Below, one piece after another: positions 35,920-45,288 of a stretch of 64,000 nt of DNA. Location of the stretch: assembly GCA_015478645.1 (NCBI GenBank), contig JADMIL010000011.1, forward strand, positions 1 through 64,000. Reading direction: 5' to 3'. Under the pieces are notes generated by a model, which searched no databases, was not told the DNA's origin, and saw nothing but the letters and a program-made list of their open reading frames with translations. The DNA comes from Candidatus Binataceae bacterium. Its GTDB lineage: Bacteria; Desulfobacterota; Binatia; Binatales; Binataceae. Position 1 is the first letter of the stretch. Every line of letters starts with the position of its first letter. The translations under genes and the position numbers were made by a program.

Positions 35920-36672
35920 ATGTCGGGTCATTCCAAGTGGAGTTCGATCAAGCACAAGAAGGCCGACCGCGACGCCAAGCGCGGCAAGCTCTTCACCAAG
36001 CTGATCAAGGAAATCACCATCGCGGCACGCCTCGGCGGCGGCGATCTCAACGCTAATCCGCGCCTGCGCACCGCGGTCACCACGGCCAAGACGCAGTCGA
36101 TGCCCAACGATAATATCGATCGCGCGATCAAAAAGGGCACCGGCGAACTGGGCGGCGGCCAGCTCGAACAGATTACCTATGAAGGCTATGGCGCGGGCGG
36201 CGTCGCGATTATCGCCGACGTCCTCACCGACAATCGCAATCGCGTGGTCGCCGATCTGCGCTTCCTGCTCTCGCGCCACGGCGGCAATCTCGGCGAGTCG
36301 GGATGCGTGGCCTGGATGTTCAAAAAGCGCGGCGTCATTTCGGTCGAGCGCGGCGCCGCCGACGAGGACAAGGTCATCGAGTTGGCGCTCGAGGCTGGCG
36401 CCGACGACGTGCTCAGCGAGGCCGAGGGCTACCAGATAATGACCGCGCCGGAAAATTTCGCGGCAGTGCGCGACGCGGTCGAGAAGGCCGCGATTGCGAT
36501 CGCCAACGCCGAAGTCACCCTGATGCCCGAGAACACCGTGAAGGTCTCCGGCCATGCGGCCGAGCAGGTCCTGAAGCTGATCGAAGAGCTCGAGGATCAT
36601 GACGACGTGCAAAGCGTCGCGGCCAATTACGATATCGACGACGAAGTGATGGCGCAGTTCTCCGCCGCCTGA
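35920..36672 (+). CDS. yebC: YebC/PmpR family regulatory protein
   Basis: The 250-residue protein opens MSGHSKWSSIKHKKADRDAK, the invariant YebC/TACO1 start. It continues with NIDRAIKKGTGE and YEGYGAGGVAIIADVLTDN. Family members act as DNA-binding regulators and, as shown for TACO1-like proteins, as translation factors relieving stalls at proline runs. It is placed just upstream of ruvC-ruvA-ruvB, the usual context. ATG 35920 lies a few bases after CCGGAGGC, a good ribosome site. Confidence 0.96.
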   Translation: MSGHSKWSSIKHKKADRDAKRGKLFTKLIKEITIAARLGGGDLNANPRLRTAVTTAKTQSMPNDNIDRAIKKGTGELGGGQLEQITYEGYGAGGVAIIADVLTDNRNRVVADLRFLLSRHGGNLGESGCVAWMFKKRGVISVERGAADEDKVIELALEAGADDVLSEAEGYQIMTAPENFAAVRDAVEKAAIAIANAEVTLMPENTVKVSGHAAEQVLKLIEELEDHDDVQSVAANYDIDDEVMAQFSAA

Positions 36673-36788
36673 TGGCACGACCATTCGGGCGCGGCATGCA
36701 CGCGGCGCATTGCGGTATTGGTGGAAGTGGCGGCGATGCGGACGCAAGTCCGCGAGGCGGCGGCAAGCGGTGCGGGACGAGGTGGGGT

Positions 36789-37331
36789 ATGCGGATACTC
36801 GGCGTGGACCCGGGCAATGCGCTGACCGGGTACGGTGTGATCGAGCGCGAAGGCGCGTCGCGCTACGTCGCGGCGGGCACGATTCGTCCGCATGCGGCGG
36901 CGCGCGGACCCACGCGCCTGGCCGCCATCTACGACAATCTGATCAAACTCATCGACCAATACTCGCCCGCCGTGATCAGCCTCGAGCGCAGCTTTGTCGC
37001 GCTCAATATCCAGAGCGCGTTTACGCTCGGCGAGGCGCGCGCGATGGCGATGCTGGCGGCGGCGCATCGCGGACTCGAATTGTTCGAATACACCCCCACC
37101 GACGTGAAACTCTCGGTCGCCGGGTACGGCCGTGCCGACAAGCGGCAAGTCAAGCAGATGGTGCGCCGCACGCTCAAACTCGACCCGGCGATCGCGCTCG
37201 CCGATGACGCGTCGGACGCACTCGCGATCGCGCTCTGCCATCTCTATCGCGAGCGTATCCCGCGGCCCGAACCGCGCGTGCGCAAGGCGTGGCCCACGGC
37301 GCGCAAAATAGCGGCGGCGTGCGGCTCATGA
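36789..37331 (+). CDS. ruvC: Holliday junction resolvase RuvC
   Basis: RuvC cuts Holliday junctions after RuvAB branch migration. In the 180-residue protein the acidic catalytic set is visible: Asp7 (ILGVDPG), Glu66 (VISLERSF), and the aspartates of ADDASDALAIALCH near 140-143. ATG 36789 follows GAGGTGGGG. Its stop overlaps the ruvA start as ATGA. The order yebC-ruvC-ruvA-ruvB indicates one operon. Confidence 0.97.
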   Translation: MRILGVDPGNALTGYGVIEREGASRYVAAGTIRPHAAARGPTRLAAIYDNLIKLIDQYSPAVISLERSFVALNIQSAFTLGEARAMAMLAAAHRGLELFEYTPTDVKLSVAGYGRADKRQVKQMVRRTLKLDPAIALADDASDALAIALCHLYRERIPRPEPRVRKAWPTARKIAAACGS

Positions 37332-37945
37332 TCGCTTCGATCGCGGGCCGGGTGAAACTGCGCGAGGCCGGCCGCCTTGTGGTTGAGACCGGCGGCGTTG
37401 GCTACGAGGTTCACGTTCCGCTGCCGACCTTCTATCGCACGCCCGCGCCGGGCGGTGCAGTCGAGCTCGAAATTCGCCAGGTCGTGCGCGAGGACGCGAT
37501 CACCTTGTACGGTTTCGCCAGCGCGCCCGAAAAGCAGGCCTTCGATCTGCTGCTCGGCGTGCAGCACGTCGGCCCGAAGCTCGCGCTGGCGATTCTCTCG
37601 GTGCTCTCGCCCGAAGATCTGGCCAGCGCCGTGACGCATGAGGATGTCGAGCGGATCGACGCGGTGCCGGGCGTCGGTCCGAAGGTCGCCGAGCGCGTGG
37701 TGCGTGAATTGCGCGACAAGATTGCGGCGCTCAAGTTCGCCGTTCCCGCGGCCGCCGCGATCTCCGCCAACGGCCACGCGGGTCCTGACGCGATCCTCGA
37801 CGACGCGCTCTCCGCGTTGGTCAACCTGGGCTACAAGCCGGCCGAGGCCAAGCGCGCGGTCGACGCGGCGGGCGCCGCCGCGACCCATGAAGATCTCGAA
37901 TCGCTCATCCGCAATTCGCTCGCGGTGCTGTTCGGTGAAAAATAG
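37328..37945 (+). CDS. ruvA: Holliday junction DNA helicase subunit RuvA
   Basis: RuvA binds the four-way junction and recruits RuvB. The 205-residue protein has the OB-fold N-domain (MIASIAGRV … DAITLYGFA) and two helix-hairpin-helix motifs: [16 protein letters not shown] and [18 protein letters not shown]-terminal domain that contacts RuvB ([19 protein letters not shown]) follows. It overlaps ruvC by four bases and ruvB by eleven. Confidence 0.97.
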   Translation: MIASIAGRVKLREAGRLVVETGGVGYEVHVPLPTFYRTPAPGGAVELEIRQVVREDAITLYGFASAPEKQAFDLLLGVQHVGPKLALAILSVLSPEDLASAVTHEDVERIDAVPGVGPKVAERVVRELRDKIAALKFAVPAAAAISANGHAGPDAILDDALSALVNLGYKPAEAKRAVDAAGAAATHEDLESLIRNSLAVLFGEK

Positions 37946-39113
37946 CCGCGAGATCGAACCGGAGGTTATCGCGGCGACCGCCGGTCCCGAAGCGCCCGCC
38001 AACGAGCATGATTCCGTCGCCGGCGGCAGTGAATCGGTCGTCGAAGCGGGCGACGCCGGCGACCCGCGAGCCGGCGAGCGCCGCCGCAACGTCAAGCGCG
38101 ATCGCGAAGGTGCCGCGCTCTCCGCACCGCCCGAGGACGCCGAAGAGCGCACCTTCGATCTCTCGCTCAGGCCCCGCGCGCTAGGCGATTTCGTCGGCCA
38201 GGAGCGGCTCAAGAAAATCCTTGGCATGTCGATCACCGCCGCGCGCCAGCGCGCCGAGGTGCTCGACCACGTGCTTTTCTCGGGACCGCCGGGGCTCGGC
38301 AAAACGTCGCTCGCCCATATCATCGCGCGCGAGCTCGGCGTCAACCTGCGCGCCACTTCGGGACCCGCGATCGAGCGTGCCGGCGACCTGGCCGCGATCG
38401 TCAACGATCTCGACGAGGGCGACGTGCTCTTCATCGACGAGATCCATCGCCTCGCGCGCCAGGTCGAAGAGGTGCTCTACCCCGCGATGGAGGACTTCGA
38501 GCTCAATATCGTCGTCGGCAAGGGGCCGGGCGCGCGTTCGATGCGTTTGGCGGTGAAGCCCTTCACGCTGGTCGGCGCGACCACCCGTTCGGGTCTGCTG
38601 AGTTCGCCGCTGCGCGATCGCTTCGGCCAGCATTACCATCTCGATTTCTACGCGCGCGCGGAGCTGACCGAGATCGTCCGGCGATCGGCCAGCCTGCTCG
38701 GCATGCGGCTCGACGACAGCGGTGCGCATGAGATGGCCGGCCGCTCGCGCGGCACGCCGCGGATCGCCAACCGGCTGTTACGCCGGGTGCGCGATTTCGC
38801 CCAGGTCAACCAGGCGCCGATCGTCACGCGCGAAGTCGCCCTTGCCGCGCTCGAGCTGCTGGAAATCGACGAATGCGGTTTCGATGGGATGGACCGCGCG
38901 ATCCTGGCCGCCGTTATCGACAAGTTCGATGGCGGTCCGGTCGGCGTCGAAAGCCTCGCGGCGGCGGTCGGCGAAGAGGCCGACACCATCGGTGAGGTCT
39001 ACGAACCCTATCTGCTCCAGCAGGGCTATATCGCCCGCACCGCGCGCGGCCGCGTCGCCACCCAGCGCGCCTATACCCATCTCGGCCGCACCCGCCGCGG
39101 ACCACTCATCTGA
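37935..39113 (+). CDS. ruvB: Holliday junction DNA helicase RuvB, long N-terminus
   Basis: RuvB is the AAA+ motor of branch migration. [15 protein letters not shown] is Walker A, FIDEIHRL is Walker B, and [17 protein letters not shown] holds sensor 1 and the arginine finger. A winged-helix C-domain ends with [16 protein letters not shown] 37935, overlapping ruvA, gives 392 residues. The family core starts near RTFDLSLRP, leaving about 75 residues of Ala/Glu/Arg-rich, probably disordered extension. An internal start cannot be excluded, but no in-frame ATG is evident in the extension. Confidence 0.96.
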   Translation: MKNSREIEPEVIAATAGPEAPANEHDSVAGGSESVVEAGDAGDPRAGERRRNVKRDREGAALSAPPEDAEERTFDLSLRPRALGDFVGQERLKKILGMSITAARQRAEVLDHVLFSGPPGLGKTSLAHIIARELGVNLRATSGPAIERAGDLAAIVNDLDEGDVLFIDEIHRLARQVEEVLYPAMEDFELNIVVGKGPGARSMRLAVKPFTLVGATTRSGLLSSPLRDRFGQHYHLDFYARAELTEIVRRSASLLGMRLDDSGAHEMAGRSRGTPRIANRLLRRVRDFAQVNQAPIVTREVALAALELLEIDECGFDGMDRAILAAVIDKFDGGPVGVESLAAAVGEEADTIGEVYEPYLLQQGYIARTARGRVATQRAYTHLGRTRRGPLI

Positions 39114-39165
39114 GCCGCTTCGCCCGTGCCACCCGCGCTCGTTAAGCGCGATCGCTTAGCGTCGG

Positions 39166-39792
39166 TCAACGTGGCCGCGGGATAAACGCCGTCTCGGAAT
39201 CGACCGTCGTAGCATCACGTGATTGCTCGAGCTCGTTTGCCATGATCAACAGATCGTGCTTATGCCCATAGCGATCCCTGACATGATTGCGCAGCGTCGC
39301 CTCGGCGCTAAAGCCGAGCAGCTCGAAGACCCGGATCGCGCCGGTCTGGTTCGCCATCATCTGAGCGATCATCTTTTCGAGCCCGATCCGCACCGCGATC
39401 GCGAAGATCGTCTCGGCCAGCACGTGGCCCAGGCCCTGGCGGCGCGTCGCCGGATCGGCCACCACGCGGATCTCGCCGACGTGCCGGGCCCAGCCCTGCG
39501 CCTCGCGCCGCAGCACCGCCGTGCCGACGATCGCGCCCGCCGCCGCCGCGACGATCACCGTCTCGGTCGCCGGATCGATCCGGTCGAGCCAGGCTTCGAC
39601 CTCGCGGCGATTGATCACATCCTCCTTGAGAAAGGCGCGATCATCCTCGGGCACGCGCGCGAAGAATTTGCACGCCTCGTCGCGATCGTCCGGCGTGAGC
39701 GGACGCAGGACGATCATCGTACCGTCGCGCAGCTTCGCGCTCTTGGGGAAAGTGGTGCTCATATAGGCGGAGAGCGTCTCCTGGGGCGTCAT
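39166..39792 (-). CDS. GNAT-family N-acetyltransferase
   Basis: The 208-residue protein has the GNAT acetyl-CoA loop in VVADPATRRQGLGHVL and the C-terminal beta-bulge segment IRVFELLGFSAEATLRNHV. It begins with RDGTMIVLRPLTPDDRDEAC, as in ribosomal-protein or protein-lysine acetyltransferase relatives. ATG 39792 follows a perfect GAGGAGGT, so it is preferred; the frame stays open to 39933, which would add 47 residues. It is convergent with ruvB. Acceptor unknown. Confidence 0.85.
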   Translation of the reverse strand: MTPQETLSAYMSTTFPKSAKLRDGTMIVLRPLTPDDRDEACKFFARVPEDDRAFLKEDVINRREVEAWLDRIDPATETVIVAAAAGAIVGTAVLRREAQGWARHVGEIRVVADPATRRQGLGHVLAETIFAIAVRIGLEKMIAQMMANQTGAIRVFELLGFSAEATLRNHVRDRYGHKHDLLIMANELEQSRDATTVDSETAFIPRPR

Positions 39793-40022
39793 GCGCACCT
39801 CCTCGACTGTTAGTTGCGCGGCCATCTCTACCGCTACGCGCGATTCGCGCCATCGGTCAAGCGCGCGCTGATCCGCCGCCGGCTCGTCGGGCGATAGCGC
39901 CGCCTGCGCGACGGCGATTAGCTTCCCATTCATGTCGCTCTTCTGCTATAAAGCCTTTTACTATCTTCTATGGTGGAACGTGCGGCCTGTCTGGCCGCCA
40001 ATCGCCATTTTACGAGGACCGC

Positions 40023-40955
40023 TTGAGCCGATTGCACGAATCGACCGGGCTGGGCCGGATTGTCAACTTCATCCGACGCGCGACGCGTCTCCTCCTGACG
40101 ATCGGCGCCGTCTGGATAGCTGTTGGAACGCGCGCCGCGTCGGCCCAACCGCCCTCGATCACCAGTTGCACCAAGATTACCAAACCCGGCTTCTATCAGG
40201 TCGACAGCGATCTCTTCGCCGAAGCCACGCCCGGCGGCGACTGCCTCGTGATCACCGCGCCCAACGTCGTCCTCAATCTCAATACACACACGATCTCCGG
40301 CAATACCGATGCTGACGGAATACACGTCAAGCCAACGGCGTCGGGGGTCTTCATCGAGGGCGAAGGCGCGACGATCGAGAAATTCGGCGAAGGCATCGAA
40401 ATCGACGCCGCCAACGCCCTGGTGGATAACTTCACGGTGACCGCTAACAGCGACGCCGGCGTGCTGTTGAACCGTGCCCAGCGGGCCGACATTTCATTTT
40501 TTTCGGCGACCTCCAACCTGAATGACGGCGTGAGAATCGCGCGGGGAGCGCAAAATCTGCTGCAGAGCGGCACGATCCTGGATAACGGCCGCTACGGCGT
40601 GTGGATCGACGGTTCGAGCCATAACAGTGTTGGCAATTTTGACGTCGAAAGTAATGGCATGGGCGGCATTTACATCGGATGCTCGCTGGCGGGACCCGGT
40701 CTGCCATGCATCGGCAAGGTGCCAGAAAGCAATTTCAATTACGTGTTCTCCGGTATTGCGAGCGTCAGTAACAGCGTTCCGCAGCAGTATGGAATTGCTA
40801 TCGACCTACACGACAATTACAACCCCGTGGTCAATGTCGAGGCCTCGGGAAACAAACCCTGGGATCTCTTTGACGTCAATCCCGACTGCGCCGGTAACTC
40901 ATGGTTCGCCGAAATCACTCTGTTGAATGTTCAGCCATCCGTCTGCATTAAGTGA
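40023..40955 (+). CDS. Secreted right-handed beta-helix repeat protein
   Basis: The 310-residue protein has a signal peptide of about 42 residues ending ASA. The body shows parallel beta-helix rungs: repeated short strands with Asn/Asp turns such as VLNLNTHTISGNTDADGIHV, VFIEGEGATIEKF and RYGVWIDGSSHNSVG. Members include pectate-lyase-like and mannuronan-epimerase-like proteins and adhesins. No catalytic cluster is recognisable. Six Cys may form disulfides. The start is TTG 40023 after GAGGACC. It would be exported to the periplasm or cell surface and may act on or bind polysaccharide, but that is inference. Confidence 0.75.
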   Translation: MSRLHESTGLGRIVNFIRRATRLLLTIGAVWIAVGTRAASAQPPSITSCTKITKPGFYQVDSDLFAEATPGGDCLVITAPNVVLNLNTHTISGNTDADGIHVKPTASGVFIEGEGATIEKFGEGIEIDAANALVDNFTVTANSDAGVLLNRAQRADISFFSATSNLNDGVRIARGAQNLLQSGTILDNGRYGVWIDGSSHNSVGNFDVESNGMGGIYIGCSLAGPGLPCIGKVPESNFNYVFSGIASVSNSVPQQYGIAIDLHDNYNPVVNVEASGNKPWDLFDVNPDCAGNSWFAEITLLNVQPSVCIK

Positions 40956-41139
40956 TTCGTCGCGCCTGCTCGCCGCAAGTTTTCTTGCGGCCGCGCATCG
41001 CCAGCGCTAATAGAGATGGGGCGGTATCGCGCTACGATGCCGTCAGCCGCCACCGCGCTCGCAGACCGCCGCGCCCGGCGGCTTTGCGTCACGACCGGCC
41101 GCTCGCCGCGCCGGCGCGAACCATCAAGGAGGACAGGGC

Positions 41140-42252
41140 ATGGCCGACTATCGTCTTATCTCCGCCGATTCCCATTTCGTCGAACCACCGAGCATGTGGG
41201 GCGAGCGGATGGACAACCGCTTTCGCGATCGCGCGCCGCGCACCATGAAGGGGCTCGGCGGACGCGAGGGCGAGTTCTTCATTTGTGAGAATATCACCCC
41301 GATGGCCGTGGCCGGTTTCTTCGGCGCCGGCGTACCCTCGGCCGAACTGCCCGAGCATAACAAGCGCGGTTTCGACGCCGCGCCCAAGAGCGTGTGGGAT
41401 CCCGCCTACCGCATCAAGGATCAGGATCGTGACGGCGTGCAGGCCGAAGTGATCTACACCTCGATGGGTATGCCGCTGTTCGGACTCGACGACGCCGAGC
41501 TGCGCGCGGCCTGCTTTCGCGCCTTCAACGACTGGGCGACCGAGTATTGCAGCCACGACTTAAAGCGCCTCGTCCCGCTTGGCCTGATCACCCTCGAAGA
41601 CATCCCCGGCGCGGTCGCCGAGCTCGAGCGCATCGCCCGCCAGGGCATGAAGGGCGCTATGATCTGGGCCGAAGCGCCTGACGATCGGCCGTACAGCCAT
41701 CCCGACTACGAGCCCTTCTGGGCCGCCGCGCAGAGTCTCGCGATGCCGCTGTCGCTGCATATCCTGACTGCGCGCCAGGGCACCGGCGCCAATCCCACCA
41801 GCGGACGCGGCTTCCTGCTCTCGCTCGCCACACTGCATCATCAGATCGAGCGTTCGCTGTCGGTGATGGTCTACGGCGGGGTATTCGAGAAATTTCCCGG
41901 CCTGCGCATCGTCTCGGCCGAGAACGACGTGGGCTGGATGGCCTACTTCATGTACCGGCTCGACACCGTGCAGAACCGGCTCGGCGCGGTCGGCGGGATG
42001 AAGCTGCCGCTGCGCGCCAGCGATTATATCAAGCGCCAGGTCTACGCGACCTTCATCGCCGACCCGATCTTTGTCGACTCGCTGCATCGTTTCGGCGCCG
42101 ACAACATCATGTGGTCGTCGGACTATCCGCATACCGCGGCGACTTTTCCGCGCTCGCAGGAGATCGTCGCCAAGCGCTTCGGTACGTTGCCCGACGAACA
42201 ATTGCGCAAGATCGTCCACGACACCGCCGCCCAGGTCTACGGCCTGGCCTGA
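41140..42252 (+). CDS. Amidohydrolase-2 family metal-dependent hydrolase
   Basis: This 370-residue TIM-barrel protein of the amidohydrolase-2 (ACMSD/decarboxylase-like) family starts with the metal motif ISADSHFVEPP. Further ligands are LSLHILTARQG (His), and near the end WSSDYPHTAATFPRS (Asp). Family members decarboxylate or hydrolyse aromatic and other carboxylic acids. The DxH variant of the first metal site is common in this subgroup. ATG 41140 follows AGGAGGA closely. No neighbouring catabolic genes reveal the substrate. Confidence 0.87.
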   Translation: MADYRLISADSHFVEPPSMWGERMDNRFRDRAPRTMKGLGGREGEFFICENITPMAVAGFFGAGVPSAELPEHNKRGFDAAPKSVWDPAYRIKDQDRDGVQAEVIYTSMGMPLFGLDDAELRAACFRAFNDWATEYCSHDLKRLVPLGLITLEDIPGAVAELERIARQGMKGAMIWAEAPDDRPYSHPDYEPFWAAAQSLAMPLSLHILTARQGTGANPTSGRGFLLSLATLHHQIERSLSVMVYGGVFEKFPGLRIVSAENDVGWMAYFMYRLDTVQNRLGAVGGMKLPLRASDYIKRQVYATFIADPIFVDSLHRFGADNIMWSSDYPHTAATFPRSQEIVAKRFGTLPDEQLRKIVHDTAAQVYGLA

Positions 42253-42278
42253 CGCGCCGCGCAACCGCACTCGGCCCT

Positions 42279-42339
42279 GTCACCCTGAGCGCAGCGAATG
42301 GGTCCCGGATCGGGTTCCTTCGCTGCGCTCACCATGACG
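42279..42339. repeat. Palindromic intergenic repeat, core type
   Basis: GTCACCCTGAGCGCAGCGAA faces TTCGCTGCGCTCACCATGAC across a GGGTCCCGGATCGGG centre. It is the same core as at 50545-50653 and 61841-61947 without the GGAACCTCTGC ends. It starts 27 bases after the amidohydrolase stop. Confidence 0.8.
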
Positions 42340-42358
42340 AACGCGCCAACTATTGCTG

Positions 42359-42400
42359 CCATTCTGAGCGCAAGCTGCCGACGCGAAGAATCCCGTGCGG
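42359..42400. repeat. Half copy of the palindromic repeat
   Basis: CCATTCTGAGCGCAAGCTGC followed by CGACGCGAAGAATCCCGTGC is the left half of the repeat with a 6-7-base insertion, as also seen at 9331-9370. The remaining bases to 42553 contain no gene; only the AGGAG ribosome site of the HAD gene is evident. Confidence 0.65.
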
Positions 42401-42553
42401 AGGATCGTCGCACAGACCGATCGATGAGGGCGCTACACGGACGCGCCCGGCACCTTGCCGCGTTTACTGGTCCGGCCGATAATCCGATAATCATGCGGCG
42501 TCGCGGGCGCATTGGCCCGCGCCAATGGCGCGCCGGCGCGCAGGAGATTGCGG

Positions 42554-43234
42554 ATGCCTTCCGACCAGACGGTTTTTCTTTTCGACGTCGACAACACCCT
42601 GCTCGACAACGACCGCGTGCAGGCCGACCTGATGCGCCATCTCAAGGATGCGGTCGGCCCCGAGCAGAGCAAGCATTACTGGGAGCTATTCGAGGAGTTG
42701 CGCGCGCAACTCGGCTACGCGGATTACCTCGGCGCGCTGCAGCGCTACCGCGTCCAGTATCCGCGCGATTTCCATATTCTCACGGTCTCGGATTTCCTGA
42801 TTAACTATCCTTTTGCCAACCGGCTCTATCCAAACTCGCTCGACGTGGTCGAGCGCTGCCAGGAATTCGGCCGCACCGTCATCGTGAGTGACGGCGACGT
42901 GGTCTTCCAGCCGCTCAAGGTCCATCGCTCGGGCCTTTACGAAATCTTCGACGGCAACGTCCTGATCTATATCCACAAGGAATTGGAGGTCGAAGATATC
43001 GCCGCGCGCTATCCGGCCGCGCATTACGTATTCGTCGACGACAAGGTGCGGATTCTCGGCGCGGTAAAAAAAATCTGGGGCGCGCGAGTGACTACCGTCT
43101 TTCCGCGCCAGGGCCATTACGCGGCCGACGCGGCCGAGGTCGCCAAATATCCCGTGCCCGATGTGACTATCGAGCGGGTCGGCGATCTGCTCGAGCTCGA
43201 CTTGCCCGCCCTGGTCTCCGCCGCAAAAGATTAA
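42554..43234 (+). CDS. HAD-family hydrolase
   Basis: The 226-residue haloacid-dehalogenase-fold protein has motif I FLFDVDNTLLDND (Asp11, Asp13), motif II VIVSDGD, and motif IV YVFVDDK. A helical cap lies between motifs I and II. HAD enzymes of this size are mostly phosphatases. ATG 42554 follows AGGAG nine bases upstream. It stands alone between repeats and tRNA-Phe; the substrate cannot be inferred. Confidence 0.87.
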   Translation: MPSDQTVFLFDVDNTLLDNDRVQADLMRHLKDAVGPEQSKHYWELFEELRAQLGYADYLGALQRYRVQYPRDFHILTVSDFLINYPFANRLYPNSLDVVERCQEFGRTVIVSDGDVVFQPLKVHRSGLYEIFDGNVLIYIHKELEVEDIAARYPAAHYVFVDDKVRILGAVKKIWGARVTTVFPRQGHYAADAAEVAKYPVPDVTIERVGDLLELDLPALVSAAKD

Positions 43235-43314
43235 GCTGGGGGCGCGATTCGTTAGCATTCCCGCCTGAATCCGGCCGGAGTAACTAAACGGATTCGAACT
43301 TGAGCCGGTGATTC

Positions 43315-43390
43315 TGGTGGGCAGGGGCAGAATCGAACTGCCGACACGAAGATTTTCAGTCTTCTGCTCTACCGACTGAGCTACCTGCCC
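43315..43390 (-). tRNA. tRNA-Phe (GAA)
   Basis: On the minus strand a full cloverleaf is seen: acceptor GGGCAGG/CCTGCCC, D-stem GCTC/GAGC, and anticodon stem GAAGA/TCTTC with loop CTGAAAA (anticodon GAA). The T-arm is GGCAG-TTCGATT-CTGCC. The 3' CCA is encoded (76 bases including it). It lies downstream of gshB on the same strand. Confidence 0.97.
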
Positions 43391-43445
43391 ACCGCCATGC
43401 GTATCCGGTTGCGGGGCGCAACGGGAATTCTACGGCCTTTCATTG

Positions 43446-44438
43446 CTACCGATCCAGACCACCGGTTGCAAGCCGGGCGGCGCCGGCGCGCGCGGCGACC
43501 CGCGCCTCGACGAAATCGATCACCCGCGCTTCGAGATTCGCGCCGTCGAGCCGATCGATCTCCTGGATCCCGGTCGGGCTGGTGACGTTCACCTCGGTGA
43601 GAAAATTGCCGATGATATCGAGGCCGACGAAATAGAGCCCGTCGCGCTCGAGGCGCGGCCGCAGCATCCGGCAGATCTCGCGGTCGCGCGGCGTAACCTC
43701 GGCCTTGACGCAATTGCCGCCGACGTGGATATTGCCGCGGTTCTCGTCGTCGCGCGGCACCCGCAGCGTGCCGCCGAGCGGCTCGCCGTTGAGCACGATC
43801 AGGCGCTTGTCGCCGTTGCGGATCTCGGGGATATAGCGCTGGCCCATGATCGCGCGGCGCTCGAAACGGGTCACCGCTTCGAGAATCGGATTCAGATTGC
43901 GGTCGCCCGCGCGGGCCAGAAAAATACTCTCGCCGCCGTGGCCGTCGAGCGGCTTGACGATCATCTCGCCGCCTTGCGCCTCCATGAAGCGTTTGAGTTT
44001 GGCAATTTCGTAAGTGACGATAGTCGGCGGAATAGCGCCGGGAAAGTTGAGCGCGTAGAGTTTCTCGTTGGCCTCGCGCAAGCCGGCCGGCTCGTTGAGC
44101 ACGAAGGTGCGGCGGCGATCGGCGAGACTGAGCAACATCGTGGCGTAAAGATAGTTGTCGTCGGCGGGCGGATCCTTGCGCATGAAGATCGCGTCGAAAT
44201 CCTCCAGCCGGTATTGCGCGCCGTCGTCGAGATAGCGGGTGTGCGGCGCCGTTCGCGCGACCGCGCAGCGCCGGGCGTAGGCGAACCCCTGATGGCCCTC
44301 GGCATGCAGACCGGCCAGACCGAGATGGAAAATCTCGTGGCCCCGGGCGAGTGCCTCGAGCATGAAGACGAAGGTCGTATCCTTCTCGGGCAGCATGGCC
44401 TCGAGCGGATCCATCACAAAGGCGAATTTATAAGCCAC
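43446..44438 (-). CDS. gshB: Glutathione synthetase
   Basis: GshB ligates glycine to gamma-glutamylcysteine with ATP. The ATP-grasp protein opens KFAFVMDPLEAM, the family start, and shows FMRKDPPADDNYLYAT, EMIVKPLDGHGGESIF and VTSPTGIQEIDRLDG. GTG 44438 is chosen because the conserved first strand follows directly and GAGGAT lies ten bases before it; that gives 330 residues. The gshA partner is not in the window. It follows rsmE on the same strand after 64 bases. Confidence 0.94.
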   Translation of the reverse strand: MAYKFAFVMDPLEAMLPEKDTTFVFMLEALARGHEIFHLGLAGLHAEGHQGFAYARRCAVARTAPHTRYLDDGAQYRLEDFDAIFMRKDPPADDNYLYATMLLSLADRRRTFVLNEPAGLREANEKLYALNFPGAIPPTIVTYEIAKLKRFMEAQGGEMIVKPLDGHGGESIFLARAGDRNLNPILEAVTRFERRAIMGQRYIPEIRNGDKRLIVLNGEPLGGTLRVPRDDENRGNIHVGGNCVKAEVTPRDREICRMLRPRLERDGLYFVGLDIIGNFLTEVNVTSPTGIQEIDRLDGANLEARVIDFVEARVAARAGAARLATGGLDR

Positions 44439-44502
44439 CGCGTAACTATCCTCGCACGGCAAAAATCGTTGGGTCAAATTCCCGCGCACCGGACAACTGC
44501 TT

Positions 44503-45288
44503 TTACGCCTCGCGATCGGTTTCGTCGAGCGCGCCGCATGCTATCGCGATCGCCGCAAGCGCGGCGGTCTCGCTGCGCAGACGCCGCGGTCCGAGTCCCA
44601 CCGCGGCGAAGCCCGCCGCGTCGAGCGTGGCCCGTTCGTCGGGAGCGAAATCGCCTTCGGGTCCGCACGCGATCAGAATAGCGCGCGGACGCGCGCGCCG
44701 GATAGCCGCGCCGAGCGCGGCACCGCCCTCGGCACATACCAGGGCCAGCGTCGCGGGCGGGAGCGCGGCGGCCAGCTCCGCGACGGTGCGCGGCGCGCAC
44801 AGATCGGCCGTGCGCGGCGCGAGGCTCTGCTTGGCCGCCGCGACCACGAGGCGCCGCCAGCGCGCGAGGCGCTCCGCGCCGGGATCGCGCACTACCGCGC
44901 GGGTGCAGACGACCGGCCAGATGGCCGCCGCGCCCAACTCCACGGCCTTCTCGATCAGGAAATCCATCCGCGGCCCTTTGATGATCGCGGGCGCCAGAAT
45001 GATCGCGGCCGGGTCCGCGCTCGCCGAAGCGAACGATTCGATTTCGATCGTCGCATAGTCCGGCGCGTAGCCGGTGATCCGGCCGGAGTAATGCGTGCCG
45101 CCTGGCGCGATCAGCACAACCTCCGCGCCCGCGCCGAGCCGCATCACGTCGCGCATATGATGAAGTTCGGCGCCACCGACGCGCACGATCTCGCCGGTGC
45201 CGAATGCGCCGCCAACCATTGCGTCGAACGCGATCGCGAAGTGCGGCGGCCGCCGCCGATTCGTCGCTGGCGAAGGTGGACTGGTCAT
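44503..45288 (-). CDS. rsmE: 16S rRNA (uracil-1498-N3)-methyltransferase
   Basis: RsmE methylates U1498 of 16S rRNA using SAM. The 261-residue protein has the N-terminal PUA-like domain (GAELHHMRDVMRLGAGAEVV). The SPOUT domain has KGPRMDFLIEKAVELGAAAI, the knot segment LIACGPEGDFAPDE, and LGPRRLRSETAALAAI. ATG 45288 overlaps the prmA stop by four bases, the frequent prmA-rsmE pairing of two ribosome-modifying enzymes. Confidence 0.95.
   Translation of the reverse strand: MTSPPSPATNRRRPPHFAIAFDAMVGGAFGTGEIVRVGGAELHHMRDVMRLGAGAEVVLIAPGGTHYSGRITGYAPDYATIEIESFASASADPAAIILAPAIIKGPRMDFLIEKAVELGAAAIWPVVCTRAVVRDPGAERLARWRRLVVAAAKQSLAPRTADLCAPRTVAELAAALPPATLALVCAEGGAALGAAIRRARPRAILIACGPEGDFAPDERATLDAAGFAAVGLGPRRLRSETAALAAIAIACGALDETDREA

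Noticed and set aside
39143-39158. Hairpin TAAGCG-CGAT-CGCTTA between ruvB and the GNAT gene as an intrinsic terminator
   Set aside because: The stem is only six pairs with no T tract on either strand.
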